A stretch of DNA of 24,501 nt. Source: Acidobacteriota bacterium (GTDB lineage Bacteria > Acidobacteriota > Terriglobia > UBA7540). A program made the translations under genes and the position numbers. How positions within the stretch are numbered: the stretch's first letter is position 1; the number at the start of each line of letters is the position of its first letter. The notes beneath the pieces were generated by a model. It saw only the letters and a list, made by a program, of their open reading frames with translations. It searched no databases and was not told the DNA's origin. Positions 23,758-24,501 of the stretch are shown in pieces. The stretch is taken from contig JAKAWN010000040.1 of assembly GCA_021827245.1 (NCBI GenBank), forward strand, positions 1-24,501, written 5' to 3'.

Positions 23758-23824
23758 CTGTCAGCTGTCAGCCATCAGCGGCCGACCATTCACGGACTGA
23801 AAGCTGACGGCTGACCGCTGACAG
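23758..23824. repeat. Heptamer-based palindrome in the mutL-cmk spacer
   Basis: A 22-nt arm (23758-23779) pairs with a 22-nt arm (23803-23824) at 20 positions around a 23-nt loop. Each arm is built from three CTGNCNG-like 7-mers (CTGTCAG, CTGACGG and variants). No T tract follows, so it looks like a repeat element rather than a classic terminator. Confidence 0.7.
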
Positions 23825-23836
23825 TTTCGAACCAGC

Positions 23837-24501
23837 ATGACCAAACCGCTTGTAATTGCGATTGACGGGCCTGCGGGCGCCGGCAAGAGCACCGTTGCCC
23901 AGTTGCTTGCCGAACGCCTGGGGTTGGCCTATGTGGACAGCGGCGCCACTTACAGGGCCGCCGCGCTCAAGGTGCTGGAGTCCGGTGTTTCACCTGAAGA
24001 TGAATGCGAAATCGCTCGAGTCGTAGCGGCGGCGGAAATCCGATTTGTTCCTCGCCAGCCACAGCCGCAAATCCTATTGGACGGAAAGGACGTTACCGCA
24101 AAGGTCCGGACTTCTGATGTCACTCTGGCGGCAGCCCGCGTTTCGCGCCTGCCTGCCGTTCGCGAAAAACTGGTCGCCCTGCAACGATCTTTGCTGAAAG
24201 GTGCGGGGCTGGTGATGGAAGGCCGCGACATCGGAACCGTGGTTTTTCCTGACGCGCCCCTGAAGATTTTCCTCAAGGCGGACACCGGTGAGCGAGCGCG
24301 GCGAAGGCTGCAGCAGAACCATGAACAAGGACGCCCTTCCACGCTCAGTGACACGCTGTCAGAGATTTCGAGCCGCGATCAGCTCGATGCTGAAAGGAAA
24401 GTGTCGCCGCTGGTTCCCGCCGAAGATGCCACGATTGTGGACTCCACGCACCTGACGGCTGAAGAAGTAGTTGAGCAGATTCTGGAATTAGCCCGAAAGA
24501 A
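23837..24501 (+). CDS. cmk: Cytidylate kinase (3' end outside window)
   Basis: (d)CMP kinase transfers phosphate from ATP to CMP or dCMP in nucleotide salvage and synthesis, in the cytoplasm. About 221 codons are visible, close to the usual full length of about 225. The P-loop GPAGAGKST is at 11-19, the substrate region YVDSGATYRAAAL is at about 32-44, GRDIGTVVFPDA is at about 133-144 and the lid-type RARRRLQQ is at about 153-160. DSTHLTAEEVVEQI is the typical C-terminal segment. The ATG at 23837 begins MTKPLVIAIDGPAGAGKS; it has no strong Shine-Dalgarno sequence, since the palindromic element lies directly upstream. Confidence 0.96.
   Translation, partial: MTKPLVIAIDGPAGAGKSTVAQLLAERLGLAYVDSGATYRAAALKVLESGVSPEDECEIARVVAAAEIRFVPRQPQPQILLDGKDVTAKVRTSDVTLAAARVSRLPAVREKLVALQRSLLKGAGLVMEGRDIGTVVFPDAPLKIFLKADTGERARRRLQQNHEQGRPSTLSDTLSEISSRDQLDAERKVSPLVPAEDATIVDSTHLTAEEVVEQILELARK

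Overview
The window is GC-rich, gene-dense bacterial chromosome with about 20 protein genes. No tRNA, rRNA, CRISPR array, integrase or intact insertion sequence was found. The block hisS-aspS-mutL-cmk, the tldD/pmbA pair, the secreted proteins of unknown function and the overall style suggest an Acidobacteriota-like soil bacterium. That is an inference from gene content, not a measured affiliation.

Layout. (1) Positions 1-1993, minus strand: a compact operon of a SAM methyltransferase, a 77-aa zinc-ribbon protein joined to it by an ATGA overlap, and an APH/MtnK-like kinase cut by the window edge. It diverges, with only 16 bp between start codons, from (2) an exported sulfite-oxidase-family molybdoenzyme (2010-3026, plus). 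(3) Positions 3059-10667, minus strand: a run of mostly separate units. In order of coordinate these are a YHS-domain protein, an S41/PDZ peptidase lacking the usual catalytic lysine, a secreted three-domain metallo-beta-lactamase-fold protein, a membrane-anchored protein of unknown function, an unrecognised 234-aa protein, a GH79-type glycoside hydrolase lipoprotein with a LacI-like operator, and a small secreted Ala/Gly-rich protein with its own promoter and terminator. (4) Positions 11105-14540, plus: tldD and pmbA (tldE), then a small lipoprotein. (5) A minus-strand metallophosphoesterase whose real start is a TTG codon. (6) Positions 15680-17576, plus: a secreted protein of unknown function and an O-methyltransferase, each with its own signals. 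(7) Positions 17973-24501, plus: gamma-carbonic-anhydrase-like protein, hisS, aspS, mutL and cmk (cut at the right edge).

The right third is housekeeping: translation, mismatch repair and nucleotide metabolism. The left two thirds are envelope, secreted or metal-related functions, mostly as single genes with individual promoters. I see no convincing defence, phage or biosynthetic system. The strongest oddities are the S41 peptidase with an altered catalytic dyad, the very tight divergent junction near 2000, the LacI-type operator before the GH79 enzyme, and several distinct small palindromic or tandem elements in spacers.
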